The notes: generated by a model not told the origin, from the sequence alone. Counted from the stretch's first letter, positions 1-12,104 are shown. The stretch: DNA of 64,000 nt from Macrostomum hystrix (GCA_950097015.1 CATNEN010000005.1:4207501-4271500), one strand, 5' to 3'. Numbers and translations are program-made.

Positions 1-3000
1 AGACACTCTGGTAGCCCTGACCAGCGGCTGATCTGCGCCGGCTGATGAGATAGGCCAGCAGGACAATCACAACCAGGCCAGCTAGTGAAGCGCCAACCAC
101 AATTGGTACAATGTTATCAACGTGGCCGTGTTTCTGGTCGCATTTCGTCTCACTGCCAGTAAACAAGCTTGTGGAATTATCAACTCGAAAGGCCTGCAGA
201 CGCAAGTCCGAAGCCGTCAGGACGATGACGAGCTTTTCAGATGTGCCTGGCACAACCGGACCGTCCAGTTTCGCGGACACACTCTGACAAGAGTAATAAC
301 CCTTGCTAGGAATGTCTGCAACGACGCTGTTGTCATTAACAGCGAACAACTGTTTACCGACGTTTGATGCACCAGGAAATACAGTCGAATCATTCAGATT
401 GTAGCTTAGTAGAACACCAGTGAGGCCGTACGGTCCGTCGGCTGTGCTGCGGTTTAGTTTAAAGGTGAGTTTCCAGTTTTTGAAAAATGTCACAGTCAGA
501 TTCTGGCGCGTAGCGTATGACTTGTCATTCTTGCTTCGTCGCTCGTCACCACAAAAGCCGCTAACACTAAAGACCTCAGGCACGTAAATTTTTGACTGGC
601 TAACTCGACCAGGTCGCATGTAGGGAATGTCGAGCTGTAGACGCGACTGGATGCGTAGGCAAGGCTGATGAGTCACTGTGCTCAAAACTGTTAGATTGAG
701 GAGATTCGGCTGACTTGGTGGCGCACTGAAATGTAGAGAATATAGTCCTATAGGAATCTTATATCAATATTAATTACTCGACCTTCTTGTGCGCTGACTT
801 GGACAATCAATCTAACGCGTTTGCCTCTAACACAAGGATGCCTAAGAGATCCATTAGCGAGGCAACTATAAATTTAGGATATTAGTCTTCAGATATGAGT
901 ACTAAATGAGTCAACTGGCACAGGAAGTTAATTTAATTTTAATTTAATTAGAGGATCACAACTCATGAATTGAAGCGTTAAGGGACTTTATAAAAAGTTT
1001 AACGGGAGTTACTACACCAACTTTAACCGCATCTCGAAACACTGATTAAGTTATTGTTCGCATTCGCACTGCCATCAAACATCCACATGTTCCTCCCTAG
1101 GTCTTTCTAGATTTTTCTGCAGTTAGCTGTCTCGCTGCTAGCTGTAACGTACATTGCGCGTACGTACGCATACACTTGTCTGCCCTAGTACCGTTAGTAT
1201 TTTCGCTTCAATTTAGTATTTACTAAGCTTAGAGACAATTATTATTGTACAATTCTACAAGGTTTCTCCAGTTCCAGTATACTCACAAACTGGTTAAAAC
1301 TGGACTGAAATACGTTACACAGATTAAGACTCAATCTAGATTACAAAAACTAAATCTAGCAATAATTGCGAACGCTTAAGCGCCTATCAAAATTGTGACA
1401 AATTGGCAATGTTGTTTAAGTAAAATTGTCAGCCTAAATGCATGAATCAGTCATATACACAGAGATAAACGGAGCAACTATTGCTAATTGATGCGTTCAG
1501 TGCTAGCCAGTTCAAAACACACAAAACACGAAACATTTGCAGAATTTATTAATACATTTAACAAAACCCAATATCCTTATGAATAGGACCAGAAAATACC
1601 AAGCTATCTAGATCTTCTAGATCTACACTTAATGACAAACTGTTTTGACAGTCAACGCAATACCCAAGTCAGCCCGAGATATGGAAAGCTAGTTCAGCTA
1701 CCTACACGGTGTGATTCCCTCTCTAGGGCTGCGTACATCGCTTGCACAGTTTGGCTGTGTGCCCCTCTTACCCAACCATGTATATTATCATACAGTAGCA
1801 AACCTTTAACAAGTTGCTAGCAAATCTGCTTACTAAAAAATCTTTCTGGCTTTGAATTTGTAATATGCCGAAGTTTGCCAAGAATGCTGCGCATTTCCGG
1901 CAAATAATTTATCTCTAGACTGATTCGCAAACTACCCGACTCTCAGACCATCGGATAGAATAAATTTGCATCCTTGGCGAGCGAATACAAAATTCTATAA
2001 TTGGTAAGCTTCGGATAACACACACTTTGATTAGAGTTTGTAGATCGAAAATTTATGGTCATGAAGAGCAAGTTAATTATATTTATTGAAAAATTGTGGC
2101 TTGAAATACACATCTCACCTTGTTGTGACAGGCGTGATTGTGGTTGTCGTTTGATCCTGAGGACAATGTGCCACTTTATCGCTCAGCGTTCCATTAGTTA
2201 AGTTGAAAGCCTGTTTATGAAAGAATAGTTAAACTTCAAAAAACTACCAAAATTAACTAGATACACACTACAATTATCTACATTAACACAAAGCAATATT
2301 ATGTAGTTACCTGAATGACCAAGCCTTTGCGCAATGTCATCTTGGCATAGGGGAAGAGTGTTCGGTTTCTAGCAGCTAATGGCAAGTCAATAGGTGATTG
2401 ACACTCAAATCGTTCAATGTTGCTAGATAGTGACAAGTTGAGTTTTTCAATAGCAAAAGTGACTTGACCAGTGTAAAGCGGATTTTTAAACTGTGTACTA
2501 TTGACAATGTTTACAGTGAGACTCATGTTGGACATAACCACTTGACCAGTTGGTAGGCTGACAAAACGAATTCCAACAATGGATCTAGTAACATTTATCC
2601 AAATCTCTGACCAAACACGATTAGGGACTTTGGCAGCACAGGTTCCTTTGATGCTGGTTGAACTTGGCTTTCCAAGTGTCCATGTGGTGGTCACCTGAGA
2701 CAAATATTTATCGATTGGTTTTAATGAATTTAAATTAGTAAAATGAATGTAGAGGCAACCATTTCGTGCTTAAATATAAGTTATATATGTGCTTTATTAT
2801 TAAGTAATTTTAATCATATAACAGTAGAGCTAGTCACACTTACATTTTTGTTTGATGTGTTGAGAAATTTAATTTGCACACTCAGTGTTGTGTTCAACAC
2901 GATACATGTCACACCATCCTGTTTTAGTTCGTAGACTGCAGCTTGACACAGTTCACTGATGCCTGTCGAAAATAGGTTAGTTGTAAAAAATATTTTATAA

Positions 3001-5063
3001 AATTTTTTAATCAATAGGGGGCCTAAAAGATGGTTGGCAAATAAATTTATAGCATATGTAGATCACAGAATACTAAAACTACAAGTATTTTAAGATCTTT
3101 TATAAATTATTCTGTGGTTTATAGTGCTAAATAATGTAGGAAACACTTTAGCAAGTGCCTTTAATTATATATTCATTGAAGCCAAAACACTAACAAATAT
3201 ATGGCAAACATAGTTAGCTAGCTATTTTTATTTAGTTAAATGTATGTTTTGCTCACAGACTCATCAAAATTTGGCAAGACTAAGAGTAATATCTAATTGA
3301 AGTTCATTTCACATATAAGCAGTAGTTCAAATAACAAGTTTAATACTCTGATTTACAAAATAAACACAGCTAGCTAGGTGGATACATATATATACTCGTA
3401 TATATAGAGAGAGAAATATAATATATAATGCATGTTTCCCTGATACATTCAGATTTATATTCAAAATATAACAAACTCTCTGGCTCTGTACTACCAATTC
3501 AATTGACACTTTAAAGCCTTTGAACAGCAAGTGAGTTATCATACATATGATGGGACACATGTATATTAACAATCATCCTTTGTTACCATATCATATGTTG
3601 GCAAAGTGAAATTACAGTAAAAGGGACAGTGCTCTAAAGTTTTTGCTGATAGACTACCAATAGAGCCCTAAGTATTTTGTCTTCTAAAGTGAAAGACTGC
3701 ACGCTGGACACATCTAAATGTCAGACTTTATACAAGTGCAAACTAAAGTGTCAATTTCACACCAATCAAAAACTTAATTGCCACTCAAATATAACAAAAA
3801 TCTGCATATTTAATTCTATTCCACAGTGAATCCCATTGAAAATGTCACAAAAAATTGCTTGTTTCTTTTGACTCACCAACAAAGTGGTAATGTCTTGCAT
3901 GTCATAGTGGTTGAGGGTGTCAGGGATAATTGGGATGCTAACAAAAAAGTGTTTTTCTAGATCTGTATTAATAAATAAATAACTACCAAAAAGATAATCA
4001 AGCCTGCTAAATCATTTCTCAATCAGTGCCATTTAAATGCTACAAATGTTTGTTAAGTTTCATGCAGTGAAAAGGGCTCCATTATGAATATAATTATTAA
4101 TGTGAAAATCTAAGAACACATGAATGAATTAAAGAAAAATGTGAGCATAGTTCAAGCATGAACAACTTTTGAATTGTAAGATTTATTGGCACAAAAATTT
4201 ATCTGCATTGATAACTTGCTTGCTGTTCAAAGGATGTAAAATTTCAATTGATTTGGCTGAAACACAGAGACAGTGTCTGTGTTTCAGAATGTTGATAATT
4301 TCTAATGTAATTTTTAATATTTATATATTGGATTTATAATAGTGTTATCATGTAACATATGTATGCTAGGCACCAAAAGCCCCTTAGAAAATCACTTCTT
4401 TTATGTTAACATGAATGTCAAAATTCTTAAATGTGCACCCTAGAAATTTCATGGGTATACAATATACATGCCTTTTTCAAAACTATAGACATTGGCCCCT
4501 TTAGTGCATGGTACCCTGCCCCATAAGCTGTTTTTGATGAGCCCCTTTAAAAATGGATCCACCATAGAAAAAATGTTCACTGCTAAAAGCACAAACATAT
4601 TAATTTCTACTTTTTTGTTACTGAAGTCTGTTACAAAAGTGCTAATGACATGTTAAATTTGTTATTAATATCAGAGTGGCTTTTCTTAAAGTAGACTTCA
4701 ACAAACAAATATAGTTAAAATTCCAATATCAATACATAGAATTTGTTATAAGATTTGCAATTTATTATTATTACTTGTTTTATAGCTACTAATGACATTG
4801 GCATCAGATAATAACCTAATGTCCTAACTACAACTGTGTAGGCCTACTGCTCTAGCTTTTTAATTATTTTTTCTGCAACTTCAGCTTAAATGCTGTAAAA
4901 AGCATGAGTATGAAATACGATCAAATACTTTGCATAGCTATTAGTAAAAAAATGGGTGCACGACGCACATTATACACATAAGGCCAAGGGTAAGGATCTT
5001 GAAAACGTACTCACCACATATTAAGAAAAGCAAAGCGACGATGATATTATTTTTTCCTTTCAT
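1..5063 (-). CDS. LAMP: LAMP-family lysosome-associated membrane glycoprotein, 6 exons, stop codon cut by window edge
   Basis: Exons (minus strand, in order): 5063-5015, 3937-3877, 2955-2844, 2694-2311, 2210-2119, 725-1; phases match throughout, giving about 474 residues. Exon 1 encodes a start Met and hydrophobic signal peptide (MKGKNNIIVALLFLIC). The lumenal part is rich in N-glycosylation sequons and cysteines, with a Thr/Pro-rich hinge in exon 5 (TTTTITPVTT). The last exon ends with the family signature: a membrane span (IVPIVVGASLAGLVVIVLLA), a short basic tail and the C-terminal GYQSV, a YxxPhi lysosome-sorting motif after Gly as in LAMP1/2. The base after the Val codon is T, fitting a stop codon just outside the window. 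LAMPs coat the lysosomal membrane. Exons 2 and 3 are the least certain: exon 3 was placed at an internal CAG acceptor (2956-2958) because only that phase stays open. The symbol names the family; the paralogue is not resolved. Confidence 0.85.
4257..4287. repeat. Short inverted repeat in LAMP intron 1
   Basis: CTGAAACACAGA at 4257 pairs with TCTGTGTTTCAG ending at 4287, giving a 12-bp stem with a 7-nt GACAGTG centre. It lies in the 1.1-kb first intron of the LAMP gene. No element ends or duplication were recognised. Confidence 0.5.
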
Positions 5064-6428
5064 TTTACGGAGTTCTATCTAATAATAAATTTTCAACTTA
5101 TAATTAATTTTGCAGTTACTAGACGTAGAAATCTCGTAGGAACAAAATATTTACATCAGTCTTTTCTAACAAACATGATGTTTTAAATTGCTGCTAAAAC
5201 ATATATAAATTAAAACACAGCACTTATAGCACATCAATGATATATTTAAGTTAGGTATAAAAGCACTTGACTGTAAAAAAAGTAATTTTTATTAGGCTAA
5301 AATTAGGCTAAAGCATCGAGACAAAGTACGTTCATTTATTCTAACAGCTGTAAAAAGAATGAGTAGATTTTACAATAGTGATTGCAGTTACTATTCAAGA
5401 ATTAAAGAACAAGGAACACTAGGAGTAGAAGGATTAGAAGCTGTGTTTCTCAGAAAAAGAAACCGTCAATTCATAATTAATGAATTAAAAACTCCTAGTG
5501 ATCCTTGTTAAAGAATTGCGATTCTTTGCATTTGGTTTTCAGGTTGCAGCTGAGCTGATGTATAAAAATGTTTGGGTCAATTATAGAGTGGTGCAGCAAA
5601 TAAAAACTACTATTAAAGCCATTTTCACATCTTTGACCCTAAAGTCAGTCTGAACCATTAATGGTTATAATCTCGACTTGCGTCATGTCTGCACCAGTTG
5701 GCGACAATTGATGCTTCGCGTAGCGCATGGCTTGCTTGACATAGTTTCAACCACTCCAAAGAAGTTGCCAAGAGCAGGATTGCAACAGTACGCTCGTGCA
5801 CATGTAAAAAACGACAAGAAAAGTCAATAACATTAACTAAAACAGTTTAAATTAAGAGTAACTAACGACGTTTCTATCTTCGATATTTTAGCATACTTTC
5901 GCATATACAATACAATATATTTGAATGATAAGAAAAAAACGAAAAAATGCAAATTCAAACGGAAACTCAATTTGAGAACATGCTGAAACGAAGAAACTGC
6001 ATTTAAATACAAAGCAAAACTAGAAAATCTGGAATCTTCATTTTTGTCTTTTTAATGGTTTTACAGATTCGGAAGTTCAGCACTTTCTATAAACACGTAT
6101 ACTTAACGTGATAATGAACAGTGAACAAATCTACCTGTAGAAGTACTAAAAGTTGCTTGCAGTCTTCTAGGGGTCAAAAAGATTCTTAAGACTGTTTGAA
6201 GTATTTTTAACTTTTAGCTTAGCGCTGAGTATTCTATGCATTAGAATCTTTAGCTTTAACATAAGAAAGTCTTCGATTACGCAATATATAAGGCATCTCA
6301 GATCAGAAAGAAAATGAATATATCAAACTTATGCATAAAACACGATTATGGTAACATTATTATTATATTTTTTAACTGTCTAATGATATTTGTATTAACA
6401 ATTAGCGAAACAGATTTGAAAGCACAGT
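5064..6428. other. AT-rich intergenic stretch
   Basis: Lies upstream of the LAMP start codon and downstream of the ERI1-like gene. Apart from the hairpin MITE at 5408-5509, no coding exon, RNA gene or recognised repeat was seen. The LAMP promoter should lie just above 5063, but no clear TATA box could be assigned. Confidence 0.4.
5408..5509. mobile_element. 102-bp hairpin MITE
   Basis: Ends are AACAAGGAACACTAGGAGT and the complement of AACAAGGATCACTAGGAGT, a 19-bp terminal inverted repeat with one mismatch. It is flanked on both sides by AAAG (5404-5407 and 5510-5513), a possible 4-bp target duplication. It encodes nothing. The superfamily is not determined. Confidence 0.55.
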
Positions 6429-6432
6429 TTAA

Positions 6433-7044
6433 CAGTAGAACTACCAAGGGGGGATTTTCCCCACCCCCTGACAATTTCTTTTGCTGCACCCGAACGGAAC
6501 AATGCAAGCACACGAAACTCAAGAACACGGGACAACTTTTTGTTGCGCATCTTCTGAAAAAAGAAAGAAGTCGCCGGCTCTTCAGACCGGCGAGATATTC
6601 AATGTTTCTGGCCGAAGGTCCGATTTTTCCTGTAAGAGCTAGTGCATTTCATACACCCCTATACACGAATTTGCACTGCGCCTCAGTGCGGCCTTTCCAG
6701 ACCTTCAAACTTTATCAGCATGTCACCCGAATGTGCCTGCATCATCTCCGACTTCGGCGGTCACCGACCTTTATCTAGATCTATCTCTCTTATCTATCTA
6801 GACCTTCAAGAGCTACAACAGGTGGAACTAGGCCACTATGGACACCCTGACGCGAATTTCTCCAATTTCACTGTTCAAGCCTAACTATTAGGCGCAGCTC
6901 AACCACAGGACACCCTCGACTAGTCTGTCAACCAATCAGTCACCCCCAAAGCATTCAGGCGCTGGCAAAAACATTTTCAGGGGGGGGGAATTTCCCACCC
7001 CTTGGTATAAAAATTGGCGGCAAAATGGCTTGGTAGTCCTACTG
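6433..7044. mobile_element. piggyBac-type MITE with TTAA target duplications
   Basis: CAGTAGAACTACCAAG at 6433 is matched, with one mismatch, by the reverse complement of the last 16 bases (7029-7044). TTAA lies exactly outside both ends (6429-6432 and 7045-7048), the hallmark of piggyBac insertion. G-runs (6450-6475 and 6979-7003) sit just inside both ends. The 154-codon open frame across the left end has no family resemblance and is not taken as a gene. The right end is only 33 bp past the ERI1 stop codon, so the element probably forms part of that gene's 3' UTR. Confidence 0.75.
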
Positions 7045-7077
7045 TTAAACAAGTGGACTGAGAAGACTGCGAGTGTA

Positions 7078-8076
7078 CTAGTCAATTTTAGAAGCCCCTT
7101 TAACGCCCCGTAGGTTCAGGAGATAGATCAGATCGTTGATGCTATCATCCGTTTCTTCGTCTAAACCAGCGGACGTAGATTCTGGCAGCGAAGCAGGCGA
7201 AGCCTGCCGTCTCACCCGACGCTGCTGCCAATTCGACGAAGTTGTCAGCTGAGCCTCGGCTTCGTTTTTGTTAACTGGACGCCAATAGTGCGGCGATCTA
7301 CCAGGATCTAGACGCTGATTAACTAATAGGCGACATCCGTCTGAGGCCAGCGCCAGTGCTACCCTAGCAATATTGTCGGCGTCGTCTAGACCGCAGTGCG
7401 GCCGGCCCTCGAATGTTAGGCCTAGAGCTGCCAGCATACCCGACAGGTTGAGCTTCTTTTCAAAGCCATAGTGCCGCTGGAATGTGATACGCAAATTAAT
7501 CCAATGCCGAGCCCACACTGGCACAGGCAGACTGTCAATGGAGCACTGAAGCCGAAGAAATGTGGCCACATCTGCCTGACAATCTGTGGCTAGTGCCAAT
7601 GGATGTTTCAAAGCGCCAGAGTGCTGAAGCCAGGCCTCGACTGCGGCTAAAGCGGCTGGAAATCTCGGGGCCGAGTCTACAATCTCTTGCTCGATGCCGG
7701 TGAATTTTCGACAGAAATCAGACAGTTTCGGATGCAACTTCGGCCTGCAGTAGGTGTGAAACTTGTCAATCACTGCACTGGCTTGTAGATCAATCAGTAC
7801 CAAAGGAAATTCGATAATTTCGTGTTGATAACCGTCTGGATTGTGACTTTCGCATGTGGCTTCAAAATCTAAAACTAACAGATATCGATAGGCCTGATGA
7901 ATAGATTGTTGGGTTTGATAGCGCAATCGGCGACGCAGAATTTCTGCACTGCCTCGACAATCTAATCCAGCACGTGTAGCTGCATCACGCAGCTCTCGCA
8001 ACTTGCGCTCCAAGTCTGTTTCAGTTTGTGAAGAATTGGCAACATCAGCTGTCTTAGTCGCTGTCTGATTGCTCAT
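7078..8076 (-). CDS. ERI1: ERI1-like 3'-5' exoribonuclease (SAP + DEDDh)
   Basis: Single-exon frame of 332 residues (human ERI1 is of similar length). Residues about 22-56 resemble the SAP nucleic-acid-binding helices of ERI1 (ERKLRELR...RRRLRYQ). The exonuclease domain follows with all DEDDh residues visible: Asp70 and Glu72 in LVLDFEATCE, Asp169 in ATDCQADVATF, His227 and Asp232 in GRPHCGLDDADN. ERI1 trims 3' overhangs of small RNAs, histone mRNA stem-loops and 5.8S rRNA. The start is placed at the Met beginning MSNQTATK. The frame is open for 22 more codons to 8142, but a TTGCAG acceptor-like site lies just above, so an upstream 5' UTR exon is likely. The stop is TAG at 7078-7080, with the MITE immediately downstream. 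Residues after about 255 are divergent. Confidence 0.88.
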   Translation of the reverse strand: MSNQTATKTADVANSSQTETDLERKLRELRDAATRAGLDCRGSAEILRRRLRYQTQQSIHQAYRYLLVLDFEATCESHNPDGYQHEIIEFPLVLIDLQASAVIDKFHTYCRPKLHPKLSDFCRKFTGIEQEIVDSAPRFPAALAAVEAWLQHSGALKHPLALATDCQADVATFLRLQCSIDSLPVPVWARHWINLRITFQRHYGFEKKLNLSGMLAALGLTFEGRPHCGLDDADNIARVALALASDGCRLLVNQRLDPGRSPHYWRPVNKNEAEAQLTTSSNWQQRRVRRQASPASLPESTSAGLDEETDDSINDLIYLLNLRGVKGASKID

Positions 8077-8142
8077 ACTTTGATAATGAGGTTTCTCTTT
8101 GTTTTTCAGAGTTTCTATATAGGGTACACAGCTGATCTGCAA

Positions 8143-8999
8143 GTAAGAGTAGTGGTCTATGGCAAAGAAGGGAAGTGAAGTGACTTCTAGATAAAGAGCT
8201 CTATCATTTTGCTAAAAAAATTATACAATATGAAAATACTCTTTCAACTGATTCTCAATATCCTAATTTTATTGGATAAAATTGTTAATTCAATAAAATC
8301 ACGACGAAGAGTTATCTAAGAATTCTGTGGATGTCATTAAAAAATCATGGGATTCTGGTGCTTGGCTTCACAATAATTGAAGGGTCAATAAACAAGTATT
8401 GTTGATCAGACTCTACACAACCACCAATAAGAAGTGCAGCTGCAATTGAAAAATCTTAGTACTGGCATGCATAATCTGTTGGGTCCATGCAAGATTTGAT
8501 GAAAGTGCTTAGCTATATAATTTTACATAGACATAGTATCATTGTATTAGTGCATTTTTTGTTAATTTCGAATAAAAAATATTGTGCATGATTTCGCTTT
8601 AAAGTTTTATTTCCTAAGATTTATTTAGTGTGCTGTGTTTTATCAAAGCTATAGAGTACATTTCCTAAAAAGTTTATAACATTGTACTTCTGTGCAAATT
8701 TGAGATTAGTGCATCAACATGTGAGCATTTGTGCTATTATTATTTCTTGTGAGCCAGGCCCTCAAGAAAATGAAATTTTGGAGGCAGTGGAGCATCAGCC
8801 CACTTATCCTAGGCCACCCCTTAGCGGCAACAATGCCAGGATCAGCAACAGCGCTATAGCGCCAGTAATGGAATCAGTGTCAGCAGCAGCCTTGGCAGCA
8901 GCAGCAGCACTAGCAGTATTGGCAAGAGAAGCAACACTAGCAGAGCCCATAGTGGCCATTTAAATGCAAAAGAAAAACACCCTTGCCTAGAAGACATGG
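8143..8999. other. Intergenic; one Ser-rich open stretch of unknown status
   Basis: Mostly AT-rich with no recognised gene. Bases 8755-8960 are less AT-rich with CAGCAG runs. One plus-strand frame reads as a Ser-rich peptide and another as an Ala-rich one. No start, splice context or family match supports either. Confidence 0.3.
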
Positions 9000-9395
9000 T
9001 AGGCGATCATGAACTTTCCCGCGTTTAATTATTTTTTTATCTTGTTCGTAACCTTTAAGTGCGGGGTGATGAAAATTAGTATTATAAAAGTTCAGGGGCA
9101 TAAAAACACTAGGTACCACGATTATTAGTTAATAAAGAGTCACAGTCAGCAGGGGTAGTAGTGGCAGATCCAGAATAGGATGTGTCCGAACTGATTCGGG
9201 AACGTCCAGCGCCACATAAATTCCTGGAGATATGTATGGACCTGGAGGTGCCGTGCATCGCTCGGAACTTCGCCTTGCAGTTCCCCCACATGCCCTCGAT
9301 GGTGCTTGTGTTTGTTTTGGTCTTCCGGCCATGTCTTCAATGTAGAACAAGACAAAAAATTATTAAACGCGGGAAAGTTCATGATCGCCGACATG
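9000..9395 (-). pseudogene. Merlin/ISXO2-like transposase relic between inverted repeats
   Basis: A segment of about 45 bp around 9003-9048 (CGATCATGAACTTTCCCGCG...) recurs inverted at 9347-9391. Between them the minus strand encodes the C-terminal part of an ISXO2/IS1595-type DDE transposase: TSTIEGMWGNCKAKFRAMHG, then a frameshift near 9225, then TYLQEFMWRWTF. The motifs xTxTIEGxW...K and YLxEFMWR are typical of metazoan Merlin-like elements. Only a fragment is present and the frame is broken, so it is dead. Confidence 0.6.
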
Positions 9396-10035
9396 GTAGT
9401 CCAGAGCTCTGGTCAGTGCCCATGTAGGCCAAGTTTGGAGCAGAGGGCAAGGCAATGCCTTCAAGATCAAGCAGCAGCCATGGCTCCCCGTCATACATGC
9501 GCAACACCCGGCCGACCTGGCCGAACCGGCCGGGTGAAACGAGGGCCAACCCGGCCAAGCAAGGTAAGTCGCATTCCCTTATCTATTAAAACTCTAGAAA
9601 ATAGACAATAAAGGAGGCTCAGCAGCTAATTGAAGCAGTGATCTGAGAGTGATCTCATGGATGTTGAGTTCACAATATTAAAAATCTAGGAGTTTTTTTA
9701 GAAGAAATATTTTTCTTCAATATATAAATATTTATAAAAGCATATGTTTACCATTTGAGGAGACATAGACAAATAAAACTGCTAAAGTTAAAAAATTAAA
9801 ATAACTATCACGTAAAGTAGTTTTTCTCAAGTGCAAACATTTAAGTAAGCCCAGTCAATTGCAGAAAAAAATACTTAGAGTCAAGGTTCGCAGGCACGAT
9901 AATTAGAATGGCTAGTGCCTAGACAAATTAGATAGATTAAGGATCTGTGAGGACCAATAGTGGGAGAACTGGGAATCAGGTGATAGGAAGTGGATTAAGA
10001 GACGACAAGAAACACTATGGGTGCGTTGATTGAAT

Positions 10036-10085
10036 AGAAAACTTGAATAGAATAGAATAGAATAGAATAGTATAGAATAGAATAA
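10036..10085. repeat. (AATAG)n microsatellite
   Basis: About eight units of AATAG with one TATAG variant, flanked by degenerate TTGAATAGAAA blocks. Confidence 0.85.
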
Positions 10086-10295
10086 AACTTGAATTGAATA
10101 GAAAAGATTGAATAGAAAACATAAAATTACAATTATGGTTAGTAAAATAAAAATCTGAACTGCTTTAAATTTTATTATTTTCTAACATGAATTACAGCGC
10201 TACCGCTTACTTTGCTATGCATTGAAATGGAAAATAAAATTTTGTTATGATAATCATTGAGCCGTATAAATAACGCGCACGCGCGCGTTACATAC

Positions 10296-10327
10296 AAGGA
10301 CCACTAGAAGATCTTCCAGTGGTCCTT
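10296..10327. repeat. 32-bp near-perfect palindrome
   Basis: AAGGACCACT...AGTGGTCCTT with an AAGATCTT centre; only one base pair is mismatched. It is followed by a T-run. A related half (AAGGACCACTAGTAGATAGT) occurs at 44689-44708, suggesting a dispersed element end. Confidence 0.6.
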
Positions 10328-10499
10328 TTTTACATACTGATTTCTATACCGTCCGGTGCGAATAGAGTGCCTTTATGTGTGTATAGCACACCCACCCTGC
10401 TTGAGTGCAACGGCGGTAATGTAATTGTGTCTGAATATTTCTTTATAGGCCTAGCGATTTTCTTTCTGTATTCGTAGCTAAAAGTTATTAACAATGCAT

Positions 10500-10620
10500 T
10501 GTTAATAGGCCTATCCCTATTTATATATAGGGATAGGCCTACACACATATATAGGGATATATGTGTCATGTATATCTAGGGATGTCATGTATATATAGGG
10601 ATATATGTGTGTAAGAAATA
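10500..10620. repeat. Local TATATAGGGATA repeats
   Basis: Several imperfect direct and inverted copies of TATATAGGGATATATGTGT lie within 120 bp. No gene is present. Confidence 0.5.
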
Positions 10621-10930
10621 TGTAACATTTTGTGTTGGTTTACAATGCTATGGTAATATTTTTAAAAAGTTGACTTCATTTCCATTCAAGCCGTCAATGC
10701 TTTCAATTGGCAAATTCGACCAATTTATTTGTTGTCTGAGTAAAATGAATAGAGGTTAGGGCAAACAGAAGAAACAGGAATCCTCCTGTTGAAGACGCGC
10801 CTCCACCTCCACGCTGCCAATCCTATATCTGTCAATATAAACTATTCAGTAACAATAAATTCAGACATGCATATGTGAATATGAAGGTCAAAATTGCTAT
10901 GGAGGTACAAAACATCATTAAATTTAATTA

Positions 10931-11573
10931 GGGTAATGTATCATCAACCAAACAAGAATGTGTATTTTTTTAACTTCAAACCTAAGCTACAGATTTTCTA
11001 TTTAAGATATGATGATAAATCAAAAGCCAAGTTATAGAAAACATTTACATCTTTCTAAAAAGTATCTGCTTTTGCTATTTTGTCAAATAGAAAAAAAGTT
11101 ATTCCTGCTTTTTATCTAAAACTGAACAATGATTTTCATGTATCTTCAAACCAAACAGAGAATTTGATGTTTGGTTGTACAATTTGAGTGAGTGGTTTAA
11201 TCTTATTTTAAGGAGTGAACTATCATGAATTATGTCATTTGAAAGCATTTTTCATGCTCTATAAATAACTACATTTATGGTCATTTAATTGGCAAGCAAC
11301 CACATACAATCTTCGTCTAAAGTACATACTGAAAAAATGTTGTTAAAAAGTATGCTTTTGCAATAAAAATTTCTACTGAAACATCAATATCTTTCTTTCC
11401 TCTTAATGCTTCATTGCATATCATGCCTCAGCTTGTAGATAATTTCTTCAACTTTCAAATTAGTTGTTCTGTGAAACACAATAGCTTTTTTCTATCTTGC
11501 ACAAGACCAAGGAAGGAGTCAAAATTCTTGTTCGGTTTTGAAGATACATTGTTCGGTTGATGATACATTACCC
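10931..11573. mobile_element. 643-bp TA-flanked MITE (Tc1/mariner-type)
   Basis: The left end GGGTAATGTATCATCAACCA and the inverted right end GGGTAATGTATCATCAACCG match for 24 of the first 25 bases. Both are bordered by TA (10929-10930 and 11574-11575). The interior is AT-rich with no transposase, and a sub-terminal motif resembling the end (TGTATCTTCAAACCAAACA) recurs inside. Confidence 0.7.
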
Positions 11574-12104
11574 TATTCAAATGGGTGCCTGGAGTTTAAA
11601 GCTTCTTTATGAAAAAATAGCGCAAAAATGGGGGAATATTTTTCATATTTTTGCCCCATTAGCCATCTGCATTTTTTGCTACATGGTCACAGAATTTGCG
11701 TATTCGCGCCATTTTTGCGTAGGCTCGAATTCGCGCCACTGCCACGACCACTGCCAGGCACAAACATAAATAAAATTGTCAAATCATAACAAAACTGAAT
11801 ATCCTTATGAAGTAATGCTAGGCAAGCCTAAGCCTAAGGTTAAAAAGTATAAAATTTAAAAGCTAAAGTTTTTTCCTTTCAAAATAACATGAACCAATAA
11901 ACTAATATAAAAATTTATGTCATATAGTATTTTCATTTAAAATATTGCTTGTCTCATTTATACTGTTTATTAAATTACATAACAAGTTACTTTCCAGGAC
12001 TTCAGGTGCTGCCGTGCAGGTGCTTGTTGCCCCTCATTTGCCTTTGAAGTAAATTTGAAATCATTACGATAATATACTGTAGAGACAAGAGTAAATGGCT
12101 GCTG

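Noticed and set aside
3877-3937. Alternative reading of LAMP exon 2 (IPIIPDTLNHYDMQDITTLL)
   Set aside because: Looks protein-like but its phases fit neither exon 1 nor exon 3; the chosen frame fits both.
6314-6778. 154-codon open frame
   Set aside because: Straddles the left end of the piggyBac-type MITE and resembles no protein.
8682-8963. 93-codon Ala-rich open frame
   Set aside because: Low-complexity CAG-type sequence without start context or homology.
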